A stretch of 64,000 nucleotides of DNA from contig NW_019775443.1 in NCBI RefSeq assembly GCF_001039355.2, forward strand, positions 267,945 through 331,944. The letters run 5' to 3'. This DNA comes from Lingula anatina. Its lineage: Eukaryota > Brachiopoda > Lingulata > Lingulida > Lingulidae. The notes beneath the pieces are model-generated. The model saw only the letters and a list, made by a program, of their open reading frames with translations, was not told the origin of the DNA and did not search any database. Below, one piece after another: positions 1 through 12,096 of this stretch; the first letter of the stretch is position 1; each line of letters starts with the position of its first letter. A program made the position numbers and the translations under genes.

Positions 1-885
1 TAGATGCCGGAGAGGGATTTCTCAAAGTATCGCCGGCGTTAACCGTAAGAAAAATAGTAAACATTTCAATATAGATTTAAGGAACAATATTTCCAAGTAA
101 TTTTAATTATGAATGAAACCGAAGACCCGTTATGTACAAGAATGATTAAAAATACACACGTGCAAACCTGATGCAATGGCGATTACAACAGTCTTTTATG
201 ACTGTAGACGGCAGCACAAGACGGAAAATGAATTTCTTCTATCAAGAAAAGACACTCACGAGTAAACTTCTAGGCATGCGTTCTTTTTATCATGACAAAA
301 CGGTAAATTTTATTACAGCTTTAGAAATCTGCTGTCCTGATAAGCTGTGGTCAGTCAGTGAACAATGAGTATAAAATTGAACCAGTAGACTATCTTGAAA
401 ACCAATTCTGGTACCGGCAAGTGGCGCCTCATAACGTTCACATTGATACGTGTACTAGTGCCACACCTCTCCGCAGCTCGTTACTAAAAAGGATCATCAC
501 CTTGTTAAAAGAAAACTGCATGAGAGAGGTGTCATTATGTGGGGGCACTTCATAAACGTTAATGCATTTACCCAGGCAGAAATATGCACACTGATATACC
601 GTTATATAATTTGATGGGTCATAGTTAAAAACCAATCTAGTACTTTAAGTTTCGTGATAATTTTAGTTGAGAGACTGTCAAGTTTAGATACATGATCAGC
701 AATTTTGCCAGAGGTAGCTGTTTTTATTATGTAAAAAATTTTAATCAAAATGTAGCATCTTTCGAAAATTTAAAATAAGCAGTTGTTTCAAAGGGAAAAA
801 ATCTGACAAAGAAAATTATATCAACTGTCCAAGCACCAATACAAGTGTAACCATTATAGCATATACAGATTTTTTAAAATTATTA

Positions 886-921
<36 letters not shown>

Positions 922-3187
922 GGGAAAATCCAGATGCCCGTCTCTTTATTAGATACATTTAAACAGTTACATGGCGATGCTTTTTATGCTAATGATATAT
1001 ATAGGGTAAGGATAATAATGAAATGTGATTTTATGCACTTAATTTTCATGCTTTATAAATTTCTTATAAAATCTGTACATTAAAACTTTTCACCAATAAA
1101 GAGTTAATGAAATGTTTTTTTTTTCAATTACTCATTACATCACCCCAAAAACAATGTTACACACAGGTGAACTGGGTACGTTACTCTCTACAATAAAAAT
1201 ATCATTTCACTAAAATTAAGATGCACAATAGGTAAGATTTTCATTACTACAAGTTATTATTTACAGTAAAAATTTTATTCTTATTCCAATTTTGATCAGT
1301 AAATGTAAAAAAGACATCAATTGAGGCCTTCAATTTACTTGAAACATTTACAGATAGACCAAAGGCAGGAGCCTTCAAACAATATTTACAGTACAGTTAT
1401 TCTCAAAAGCACAACTTTCTCCCAACATTAAAGTGATTCTCACAAGAATACATTTCTGATAATTTTCTATCAAAATGATAGTCCTGAGAAGTCTTGAATG
1501 CAGCATGAGTTTTCTTTCCATTTCTTTCTTGAAAAATGTCAATTCCTTGCCTATTAACCTTTGTGTTGAAAAAATACAAGTTTTGCCTCTTCATCTCTTA
1601 GGTTCTTGATGCTATAGCAATTACCTAGAAAAAATACAAATATTCTTTACTGTTACAATAACAGGAAACTGATATTTAAATATGTGATAGTACACACAAA
1701 ATGATATGTGCCAGAGTAACAGTGATACCTGACACTTCACAGAATCTTAGTATTATGTGAGATAAGGGTTTGTCACCTGAGAGGTACATGTCAAAACACC
1801 TGGAGTGTCAGCAGCAGGTGTTCAAGACATATATTCCGAGAAAGTGGCAGTGTACCATTTCACAGAAAAACACCCCCCAAAATCCACTTTAGTGTTTATT
1901 GCCGGTCACGTAGAATCACCATGTATTTATTTTTATCTCAGTCAAGGAGGTAGTTTTCACCTCGTTTGTTTGTTTGTTCGTCATCAGCTTAACTCAAAAA
2001 GTTATGGATGGATTATGCTGAAATTTTCAAGATAGGTCAGAAATTTGCCAACTTAAAAGGGATTTGATTTTGGTGGTGATCCAGATCACCATGTGAATCC
2101 AAAATTTTTTAAAGATTCTTAAATCTCCACCATTGCGAGGTGGGGCCAATGAGCTTGATCCATTGTGCGATGAATGTGTTCTCAACTACAACATTTTATC
2201 ACTTTTTATGATCTTTTCTATTACTATTATTTACTTTTTGTAAATAGAATATGAAGTTTGGTCACTTTAAAAAATCTAAATCATTTCAGTTAAATACATC
2301 ATATTTAAAATACTTAAATTACATTAACTATCAAGGAATGAAACCAAAATTTTAGATCCATCATGGAGGCTACATGAGGTGAGAGACGGCAATTAAATTT
2401 GTAATGTCTGCTTAGAAAATTATTATAGATACAGCATTCTACATAAAAGAATAACAGGGAAGTGCCATGGTTTTTAACAGAAAAGTACTAAAACAGGATT
2501 CACACAGGAATACTAGGAACAATTTTCAAGGACTTTTGAGGTTTTAATTCAACCATTTTAAAAGAAAATGAGGGCAAAAGACAGTACTTTTATTTGTAAG
2601 TGTACATACCAAAGATAAAAGAAAAGTTATATTTCATACAAACTTTTTATTTTAACACATTAATGATCAAACATAAAAGTATGTGCAGTACTGTGCCATT
2701 TAGTGGACCTTTATGAACTGGAAAGTCAAGTAAATAGGTCAATTGAAGACCAAAAATTTGAAGAAGGTGCAGTTTTGGTGTTATTCTTTGGCTGAACCAT
2801 TTGGTTAATGACTTGGTATGACAACTTAATTTTAGTTGTATAAGAAACTAGTAGAAGTGATATGTTATATGCATTACTGGAAATCCACACTCACTTTATA
2901 AGTAACTTTTAAATGACAAAACCTGAAATAATTTTTGACAAATTTCTTATTGATCAAATTCAATTACTTTTCAAGGGCAAAAATGATGGAATACAAGCCC
3001 TTTTCAAAGCTTATTGTAATTTTCAGGCCAGAAACTAAATTCAAAGTGAAGGGCTAAATTCAAGAACTTCTCAAGGGCTGTATAAATTCTGTAAAAAGAA
3101 AAACCTCGCTCAAACTCCAAATAAATTTATGGAATATTTTGTGTTAAATATTCACTATTTAGGCTCACGGCCACAGATAACTATGAA
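1..3187. other. 3' flank of CENP-C, no gene recognised
   Basis: AT-rich sequence below the CENP-C stop codon. Candidate minus-strand poly(A) signals (TTTATT on the plus strand) lie near 2646-2651 and 2589-2594, about 540-600 nt past the stop, so part of this stretch is probably 3' UTR. A poly-A tract of nearly 30 nt sits near 890-919. The short open frames here resemble no family I know. Confidence 0.4.
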
Positions 3188-3951
3188 TTAACCATCACCT
3201 ATCAATTGTATGACACGAAAGTCGTGCTGCAGGTGCTCTAAACATGTGTATATTTGCTGAGGATTACCTTTTGGCACAAAGAACACATCCCCACTCTCCA
3301 GTATAGTACAGGTCTTGTGGATTGTGACAGCCAGTTTACCCACATTTATACGGAACACCTGTGGGACAGAAGTTTTAAAAATGATGAACTTTAAATATTA
3401 ATGGATATCTTTCCCTTTCTTACCTCATGTAATGAACTGGCTATTGACAAGAACAAATTCATATTTCTAACAAGGTTATTACACATACCTATTCAAGTGA
3501 GTGAATTCTTTTAGTCATCCAGTAGAATTAGAATTAAACTACGAGTACCTTTAATACTGGAACTTACGTCAGCAACCATCCAGGTTAATACCTAGTGAAA
3601 GGTCTCACGCTGAGGCTTCAACATTGGTCAGTTGCTAACATAAGTTCCAGTATCAGAGTTATACACAGTTCCAAGAACATATTACATTCTTGATAACTCT
3701 TATACCTATTCAAGGTTAATTATGTATAACGAACAATGACAATGATTACAGATTAATTTTTCGACTCCTGCCTACCATGGTGTCATTCTTGACAAACTGC
3801 ATGGGTTTCTCCCTCAGGGGTCTCAGTATCAGCTCCCCCACTGAGAACGCCTTCTGCTGGACACTCTTACAGAGAATGAGGTCATCTGTGGGCTCTGCTA
3901 GCTGGGCACTGGGTCCCAGGAAGACTAAATTATCACGGCTTTTAATACAAT
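3188..3951 (-). other. CENPC: CENP-C C-terminal cupin exons
   Basis: Exons 15 and 16 encode the Mif2/CENP-C cupin fold, which dimerises the protein. Recognisable pieces are LILCKSVQQKAFSVGELIL, then VFRINVGKLAVTIHKTC and ILESGDVFFVPKGNPQQIY. In human CENP-C the matching region has the same order: a TGKLIL-like strand, a YVNFGDL strand and a GDSFYVPSGNYYNIKN turn. The protein ends IQLIGDG followed by TAA at 3190-3188. Here exon 16 ends a few residues past the last cupin strand. Confidence 0.88.
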
Positions 3952-4862
3952 CTGAAACAAATAAACACATTACAAATGAGACCTTTGTCAACCCATTTTG
4001 GCCAGAGTTTAGCATCTTATACATCATCATCATCATCATCAGCATAATAATTATAATAACTGAATGTTGTACAATGTTAGTTAAACATACTTTTCAAGTC
4101 CATCTGACTTTAATTCTATAGTTAGAAAAGCATGTTTAAATTGCACACTAAATTCATCACACTGTGTGCGACAAATTGCATCATCTCAGTTTTACTTAAT
4201 GTATTGTCTTTACCAACATAAACTTCTTCCTGTGTCTCAGGGTTAACTACAGCCACCAGGTCATCCTCATATGCCAGCTCTGTATCAGAAGACACATCAA
4301 CATGCATGGACATGTTACGTGGCGTGTGAGGGGCACCTGCACCTGAAGTGAGCATATAGTGTGCACAGTTATCTTATCTGATGGTAGTTATATAAAAGTC
4401 TGAAAATAAACAGTTAAAAGTTTAAAATTTATTGGAAAAAGAATTCTACCATTTTCTCCTAATCTTCCGTCTACCTGAAAGCACCTGGACACACCTTTAT
4501 GACTTAATGAACCTCACAGCTGTTAATCACACAATCCAAAATTAACACATTCCAATGCTGGTGCTAACTCTAACACCCTGGTATTAACAAGATGTGAACA
4601 CGTCACCTTTTCTTCTGCCTTTGGCCTTTTTCAACTTTTTCTTTGATTTAGGCTTTTCATCAACTGGTGGAGGAAGAATCCCAGTAACAATAAATCCACC
4701 TAAAATTAAAGAAATATTATCCTGTTTGTTTATTTATTACTGAATACATACATAATAGTGCAGTGTGTCTTCTTAATCATTTTTCAGTGTTAGTGCAGAT
4801 TGCATTTACAGTTATCACTCACACTGAAATAAATATCAATAAAAAAAAAGACAATAATTGAA

Positions 4863-4912
<50 letters not shown>

Positions 4913-7900
4913 TTTTAATTACATTCCACTTAGACACTGTATTTGAACCCCCCACCCCTCCCCTGTCAAGAAGTCTCATATGTTACAGTTACTGTGTATT
5001 ATAAAGTGCACACTGACCAGACTTGCGCCTTGAATATTTGGGTCGTTCATTTTTATACCACTGCAGTGGGGGAATTCTGGTCCTGCTGGATCTCCTCAAA
5101 CCATCTGGTGCAGGCTCAGGAACAACTAGACACACAGAGGGAAAACCAACACTTATTTGGATCTTAAAAGGATTGTATTTGAATTTGGTTACCAAATATT
5201 GAGAAAAAATATGCAACTGTATGAGAAACAGTCTTAAACATTTCACAGTATGGTGAAATACTTATCAACTCAAACAATTATCAAATCTTTGTATCACAAT
5301 AATACTCACTTAGTTTAACTGTCTTTGTTGGTTTCTCAGGAATCTGAGGTGTTTCTGAGGCTGTGACTTCAAAGAAATGTTGAGGTGGAGCTGTAGAGAA
5401 CCTCGGAGTGCGACTGACTCCTACACTGTCTGACAATTCAAAGGAGTGCAGAAGACTCTTTTCTGCTACAACAGGGGAACTTTCTGCACTGTAGGGGGTG
5501 CCACGAGGGGTTTTCTTCAATATTGATTTCAAGACAGTCCCAGAACCTACAACAAGTGAGATGAACATCCATCATGTAAGCCCACATCCAACCCACCCAT
5601 CCACATTAAGAAAACAGGTATACAGATGTACTTGAACCAAAATTTTGAAAGCAATATCATAAGTCATAAAACTGTGTACAGTGTTAAAATCTTGTAAATA
5701 TGACACAATACTGATACTATGACTAGTAAAACTTGAGCAGAACATGATTGTGAAGTAAATTTATTCTAGTAAACAGGATCTGCATCATACCAGAGGGAGT
5801 AGGCAGGGCCGGGGCTGTACTGACAGTTACGCTCTTTCTTTTCTTCTTTACAGTTGGTGGACTTGGGAGAACATCATCAGCATATTCCTCACTTTCATGT
5901 GGACTGTCATTGTCTTCAGCAGGAGGAATAGGGTCACTTTTGCGCTTTCCTATTTTCAAAATACAGCCACAATTTAGACCATATCATCTTTTTAGTAGAG
6001 TTTCAAGCACATGGAACTAAAGTAACTAAAACTGCAAAGCAGCTTATTCAAAACATGACAAGCAATGACTCAAATTTATTTTATAAAGATGGTAACATCT
6101 GCACCAGTCAGGCAAAGAAAAGTTATGTATATCATAGAGATAAGGAAAGCTATTTAATACTGTATCAAAATCACAACCAAACTCAGGGTTACATGACCTC
6201 CTCTGATCTGCTTTCAGGCATGATTTTTTGGGTATGTGAGAAAAAATGTAGCAAGAAATGACCCTATGACATTATGACAGGGGTTCCTAGGGACATTTCA
6301 GGTGAAAAAAACGGAGAAAAAACTGGGTTTCTGATTTAAATGGGGAAAAAAAATAATTTCTGTGCTTCTACCTTTCACAATGCCTGGTTTGTTCCGTTTC
6401 TTTTCAGCAGTTTTCTTTGTGGATGTTTCTTTTACATTCTTCCTTCCTTTTTTCAAAGATGGTGGGCTGGGTGGTGGGGCCTCTTCCTCATCACTCCCCT
6501 CCTCAACATCACCATTTGGTTTAGAAGAAACACTTGTACTTCTGCTCTTGCCTACATAAAACATAATCCCAGTGTCATGAATACCATACCTAATGAAGTC
6601 ACTAACTAAGTCTGGTTTTAAACTTACAGAGCCACTAACTTTTAAAATATATTTCTTGATAATCATGAAGAAAAATTTTATTAGCATTTAATATCTTATT
6701 GCACATTATGGCATGGTGGACGTGAACTTTATAACATGAATTATCACAGGCAATATTAAATATGATCTTTAAATCTGCCACTGCAATACTGGGATTAGTT
6801 TCGCCTATGGGCTAGATTCAAATCTAATTATATCAAATATATCTTTTGAATAAGGAAACCCTATGTGTTGTTCTATAAACAAATAACATTTACCAACATG
6901 GTAAGAGATGGTCATTTCCTATCAAACTATACTTGATATTCAATATTCAGCAAAATAATAAATACTTGCCATTTATAGTTCCATCTAGGCATTCAGAAAA
7001 GTAATCTGAAAATTCATCAGCTGTCTCCTCTGTTCCAGAGTGCACACTCTTTCTAGGACGACCTAAAACAACCACCATGGTATGAGTGGGAAAACGCACT
7101 TACTACATCACTATATTATTCAATCTAAACTCTTAGATAAATGCCGCAGCATCAAATGTGCTGTTTTGAATAAAAATAGCATGAAAGGTGAAAGTTGTAA
7201 AAAACTCACCAGAATTATACAATTTGAGAAAATGATAAAAATGAAGACTGACAATCCTGGCATAATTCAGAAAATTTCACCCATGTTATAAAATAACTAA
7301 GCATGCTTGCATTATTAAGACTTCTCATTCACTACATTGATAAGTGACTTCCTCTATTCTTAATCCATCACCTAATTTATACAATTACCTTTCCCTTTCA
7401 TTTCTTTGCTCGCTTCTCCCTTTCCTTTCTTGTCCAGTTTAGACCGAGACATTCTCCTTTTGGCCCTGATAACTTTGCCTGACTTTAAAGCACTAGCAGG
7501 TTCTGGGGCCTCACCTACATGGCTATTCTCTTCCTCAATGGTGGAAACATTGGGAGTCATATGGGCAATTGTTCTCCTCTTATTCTGCACTACACTGGAA
7601 ATATTGGGGGTGACACCGTCGGAAGCAGCTGTCCTCTCATCATTCTTATCCTCCATATATTCACCTATTTCTCCTTGATTCACTTCACCATGTTCATCAG
7701 CGGTGTTATTTCTATTGCTGTTATTGTTCCCAGTGTTCCTGTGGCCCTTTTTACCATCTGAGTCTTTAGTAATTTTCCTTTTTCTTCCTGGCCCCGAGCC
7801 TGTGTCTTCACTGTTGGGTGTGAGTTTTTTGTTTTCAACAGGTGACACATTGAATAAATTTTCAAACGAGCGTCTGTTGTCAACTTTCTTTTCCCCATGC

Positions 7901-10892
7901 CCACTCTGAGGCTGACCTGCAAAGCTGTCATTTCCACCTCTTGCTTTCAGAGGCTCTTCATCCTCTGACTTATCTTCCATGGGGGATGACAGTTTTTTAG
8001 ACTTACTACTGGACTTATTTCTGCCTGCAGTATTCTTACTGCTTTTTTCTTTCTGGTGCTTTTTTTCTCTTTTCTTTCCTTTAGACCTTTTCTTAGGTTC
8101 AGTCGTCTCAAGTGAGGAGTTCATGGTGGTAGAGAGATCGGTGACATATCTGCTTGGTATTTCATCTATGATCTCATACTCATCTTCATCACTCTCATTT
8201 TCATCTACTATTGACTTTCTCTTAGATATAAGGTTCAGTGTGGAAAAGCGGTCAGTAACGCCTTCCCCAGAATCATTGTGAGGGAACAACGTATGCAAAG
8301 ATGTATGTTTTGGGTGAATTTTCTGCTGCAAATTTGTGTTTTGGCTTCCTGTTTGCAGTTCATTTTCAGATTCTGAACACTGTGCTCTTTTTGTTGCTAC
8401 CTGATCAGATTTGTCACTGTTTTTGAATTCATCTGCATCAAGTTTTTCCTGCTGTTGAGAATCATTCTTTAAGCTACCCTTCTTAACTTTGCTTTTTTGT
8501 TTAATCACACTTCCTTTCCCCTGTACTACGTCACCAGTTCTTCTCTCCACATTTCTGCACACCTCCTCTGCTCTATCTTTATCTCCATTCTGAGAAATAT
8601 CCTGCTCTTCCAAGAGCTCATCTTGGTAATTGTCTGTACAATGCTCAGGCAGGTTTTCCTGTACTCCATTCAACAACAGTTCCTCAGTATCTAATACTGG
8701 AGATACCTGCTTTGACTGGATGGTTTTATTTTTGGAGGGTTTTGTTGATGATTTACCATGTTTCTGATTGCTTGATCTTGTAGACTTTTCCTGGACATGT
8801 GAGTCAGTCCTTTTAGAGCTGACACATGGTGTTTGCTGGCTTCTTGATTTTGCAGTCTTTTTGTTGTTTAATGAAAGTAGTTGAGCTCTGCTCTGGTGGT
8901 CGTTTCCTCTGTCCCCATCCACTAGAGACCTTTCGGTTAAAGTATATAAGCATATTAATTTCATGGATTACCATGACATAACTATGGCTTCTAAATATGG
9001 TTTATATAAATATGATACAAACTAGGCAGAAAAAGTTGCCAGATATGTACTGATTACAACTGATGTAGCTCTTGGTAAAACAGTCTAAAAGTTCTTTAGT
9101 TCAATAACAAGCTTATTTTGTAATCCTTCAATATACAAATTGCCTGCAACACAGACGTTCACTTTCTACATATAAAAAAAGTAAATCTAAAATTGAATAG
9201 AACACTGAGGAATTTTAAAATATGCATAAAGATAGTTCTTGGTGAAGAAACGCTTAAACATTTTAGCGTTATTAATGCTATGAGGATGTAACAAAAAGAA
9301 ATCCCAGTACCTAGAAGAGAGGTCGACCAAGGTGGCATCCAAATCTTCTTCCCCTGCATCCTCTTCTTCTTCTTCTTCTTCTCCCCTATTGTCTTTCTTG
9401 TCCCTGAGCTCTTTCTGTTCATTTAACCCCTCTAACTGCTCTCCTGAGTAAGTCAGCCTGAAAGACAAAACCCACTACATGTAAGATGACAGCAATTTTG
9501 AAGGTATTCAAACAAGTTGGGTTTTTTTTAGCCACTTTGACTTAATACAAAATATACATCCATAACTGTGTCAAATATTGCTTTAATCTGTGGACATAAA
9601 GCAAAAGCAATATCCTATATACTGAGTACTAATACATGGTATTTTAAAATGATTAAAAAAAACATGAAAACTTATGTGATAAATTCTCAGATATTCTTCA
9701 TTTTTCAATTGCAAAACACTGTTTAGAGACATTATCTGGCAATTAAGGCAAAGGACTTTAAAACATCCCACAATAGAGTTTTAGAGCAATTAGTGTCTAA
9801 GAACTAATCTATAGGAAAGAAATGGACATGTGGTTTACTGTGTAGTATCAACTAAAGTCCACAGCAACTTTTCACTTGAACAGTCATCATTTCAGGTCAA
9901 TACATCCCTAAGCTTACCTTTTTCTTGTCTGAAAACTCTGTAACGGGGAGTTGGGTACAGGTCCTGATGATTTATCTTTAGTAATAGACCCAGACACATC
10001 CCCAGCCTGGTCTATACCTGAGGTGGACCTCCCATACCTCTGCTGAGGAGTAATGGCCACTGCCACAGAGGTCCTGCTCTTTGTGAGGGTCCCATGATCA
10101 CTCGTCTTGTCTCTCCTTTTGCTAGATTCTAATGTTTTTCTTACGTCAGAATTAACGTCCGGTGAAAACGGGGAAATGGACTTTAGAGAGGAATCAATCT
10201 GAAACAAGCCAACAGCCATGATCTGTCACAACCTCTATTACAGAAAATTTCTATTCAATTAGCATAGGCTGAGGACATATTAAACAAAGTATTTAAAACA
10301 CGGTAAATCAAGTGGTGACCACAGCTCTATTATACATATATATTTATTTTACACACAAGTTTACTTTACAAAATACAGGCAAAACAAACATTATAGAGGA
10401 AAACATACCTGAAATGCAGGCTTCACAACTTTTGACAAATCTGGATTTTTGGCAAACGCCTTGCCTTTGATTCTTTTTTCATTTTCTTTTTCCTTCAGCC
10501 ATTTGTCATCAGAATCTAATGTAGATGCATCTGGTGGAAAAATTAACATGATTGAAAGAATATATTCATGGCAAATGCCAGATTGTAATTCTTTATTGGG
10601 TCAAAGTATATAATACCAACATTTATGTTTGTTTCATTTTTGAAAAAAAAAAATAATGCCATTCTAAACATGGATTTAGGCAAACGGTTATAACTGATTA
10701 TCTATCAACCTACCAATCACAAATCCATTTTTTAGGTACAAATAATTAAAGTAAAAATTTAACAAACTTTGAAAAAAAATGGGAAAATTGGTCAGACATG
10801 TTTGAATTTAATTAGCTTCAGCAAAATAATATTTTGCACTTTTTGCTTAATAATATGTTGTAGTTATGGATGAATACATTGTGGTATCGATC

Positions 10893-10927
<35 letters not shown>

Positions 10928-12096
10928 ACCTATTGTTCATGAGACTATAACCTTATATTCGTGTGTGTGAGAGAGAGAGTGTGTGTAAGAGAGAGAGTGT
11001 GCAGTGTGCATTTACCATACTTGGGTATATGTACTTTCTTATACTAAAATTTTCCAAAAAAAAAAAAAAAAAATTTAATGTGGTCAGAGCACCAGCTTCA
11101 ATACTGATATTTGCTGGATATTACACTTAAACCTCTGTTGGTTTTCTTATCTCATTTAATCACATCATCTACTTAATATTCACTGTGGAAACACAGTTAC
11201 CTGAATCAGACCAGTAGTCATCAAAGTTCTCAATGCCATCGTGGAATATTCTGATATTCTTCCCTGCTCTGACATCTCTCCCTGTTCGCCTTAGTAAGTA
11301 AATAAACAGATGATAAAGAAAAACAAATGCATTCTTGCTAAATTAAAAATATTAGATAATTTCCTGAATAATGAAAATTTCATAAATCTTCTAGTGCCAT
11401 GAAATTATAAATATAAAGTAAAACACTATTAACATGATGATGAGCATCAAAGTAACAAAACAGTATCATCCACATTAAGTATCTTAAAGTGGCTGACCAA
11501 TACTGCTGTCTCACTATTTAAAGAAGTCCGTAATCCACAAAATGTAACAAAATTTGTGATTGAGCAACTTCAAATGTAGGTCCACCATGGGTCATAGGTT
11601 TTAAATAGCACAACAGGATCATATAGAGAATCTAAAATATGGGGGGGTGTCTTTCATTTTCCTCCCCCCCCCCGCCCCCCCATGACCAAATAATATATCT
11701 GTTTCATGCCTGCAAACTTCAAAATATCATAAAACGATATAAATGAAATAACCCAATGGTCTAGTCTGTAATTTAGGAATAGCTGATAAAAGTACTTATG
11801 TATCATTATTTATCTTACCTTCCAATATTTCTGTTCTCTGGCTTGAATGGGTTCACAAAAACTGCCTGCAGTGGAATAATATACATGTGTACTTGCATCA
11901 TTAAACACTACAGACTACTCCAAGAGCGCAGACCTCTGCCTAGCAAGAAAATCCAGTCACACAGCCTGATTATTTGCCATGAAAATTTTCTATTTGAAAT
12001 GATAATTGTTTAATTGGAAGTCGCATATTCAACATAATCATTACTCTCTTGACCTAGTTGCGGTTATTTGCTTACTTGTTTTCCAGGTCCTGGCAT
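3188..12096 (-). CDS. CENPC: Centromere protein C (CENP-C / Mif2 family), 16 coding exons
   Basis: Inner kinetochore scaffold that binds CENP-A nucleosomes and recruits the Mis12 complex. Coding exons, 5' to 3': 12096-12076, 11865-11819, 11289-11201, 10530-10409, 10198-9918, 9457-9311, 8929-7389, 7062-6970, 6551-6372, 5949-5791, 5546-5310, 5125-5018, 4699-4607, 4342-4214, 3951-3776, 3358-3188. All have AG acceptors and GT donors except one GC donor, and they join without a frame break to 1197 codons plus TAA (human CENP-C is about 940). The ATG at 12096 is the first Met after an in-frame TAA in the same stretch. Domains: N-terminal RRTGRDV...DGIENFDDYW (about residues 22-50), a long Lys/Ser/Glu-rich linker, the signature RRSSRTRIPPLQWY (983-996) followed by SGGFIVTGIL, then the cupin (about 1040-1197). 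The linker is poorly conserved and exon 1 is only 21 nt, so those are the least certain parts. Confidence 0.92.
4861..4911. repeat. Poly-A followed by (CA)n microsatellite
   Basis: A run of about 18 A leads into about 15 CA dinucleotides inside a CENP-C intron, 3' on the plus strand to the exon at 4607-4699. Confidence 0.95.
5018..5125 (-). other. CENPC: CENP-C signature motif exon
   Basis: This 108-nt exon encodes GLRRSSRTRIPPLQWYKNE (residues 981-999). It is the canonical CENP-C motif: an Arg/Ser/Arg cluster that contacts the H2A-H2B acidic patch and a Trp-Tyr pair that contacts the CENP-A C-terminus. The donor is GTCAGT at 5017-5012. Splicing there joins SG to GFIVTG in the exon at 4699 and restores the family's conserved SGGF(V/I) segment, which decides between two possible donors. 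Confidence 0.93.
6970..7062 (-). other. CENPC: CENP-C exon with AT-hook-like GRPRK and a GC splice donor
   Basis: A 93-nt exon that begins with GRPRKS, the core of an AT-hook-like minor-groove binding motif, and ends ECLDGTING. The intron after it starts GCAAGT (6969-6964) rather than GT. The next exon (6551) begins GCAAGAGC, and joining the two gives GKSRSTSV in frame. No GT donor nearby keeps the frame, so I read it as a GC-AG intron. Confidence 0.7.
7389..8929 (-). other. CENPC: CENP-C large central exon, low-complexity linker
   Basis: A 1541-nt exon encoding about 514 residues rich in Lys, Ser, Glu, Asn and Gln, with no recognised fold. Short basic runs (KKRSKGKKREKK) alternate with acidic ones (ENESDEDEYE). 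Linkers like this in CENP-C homologues are disordered and evolve fast. The phase (2 in, 1 out) agrees with both neighbouring exons. Several long open frames on the opposite strand here are shadows of this exon. Confidence 0.82.
10893..10926. repeat. (TTA)n microsatellite
   Basis: About eleven TTA/ATT triplets in the CENP-C intron between the exons at 10530 and 11201. They are followed at 10960-11000 by short GT and GA runs. Confidence 0.95.

Noticed and set aside
1-50. Possible exon end at the window edge (DAGEGFLKVSPALT followed by GTAAGA)
   Set aside because: Too short, not recognised, and other frames are equally open; nothing upstream is available to test it.
3553-3656. Imperfect 23-bp inverted repeat (ATACTGGAACTTA and its inverse) with a ~60-bp loop in the last CENP-C intron
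   Set aside because: No target duplication seen and only one copy in the window; not enough to call a mobile element.
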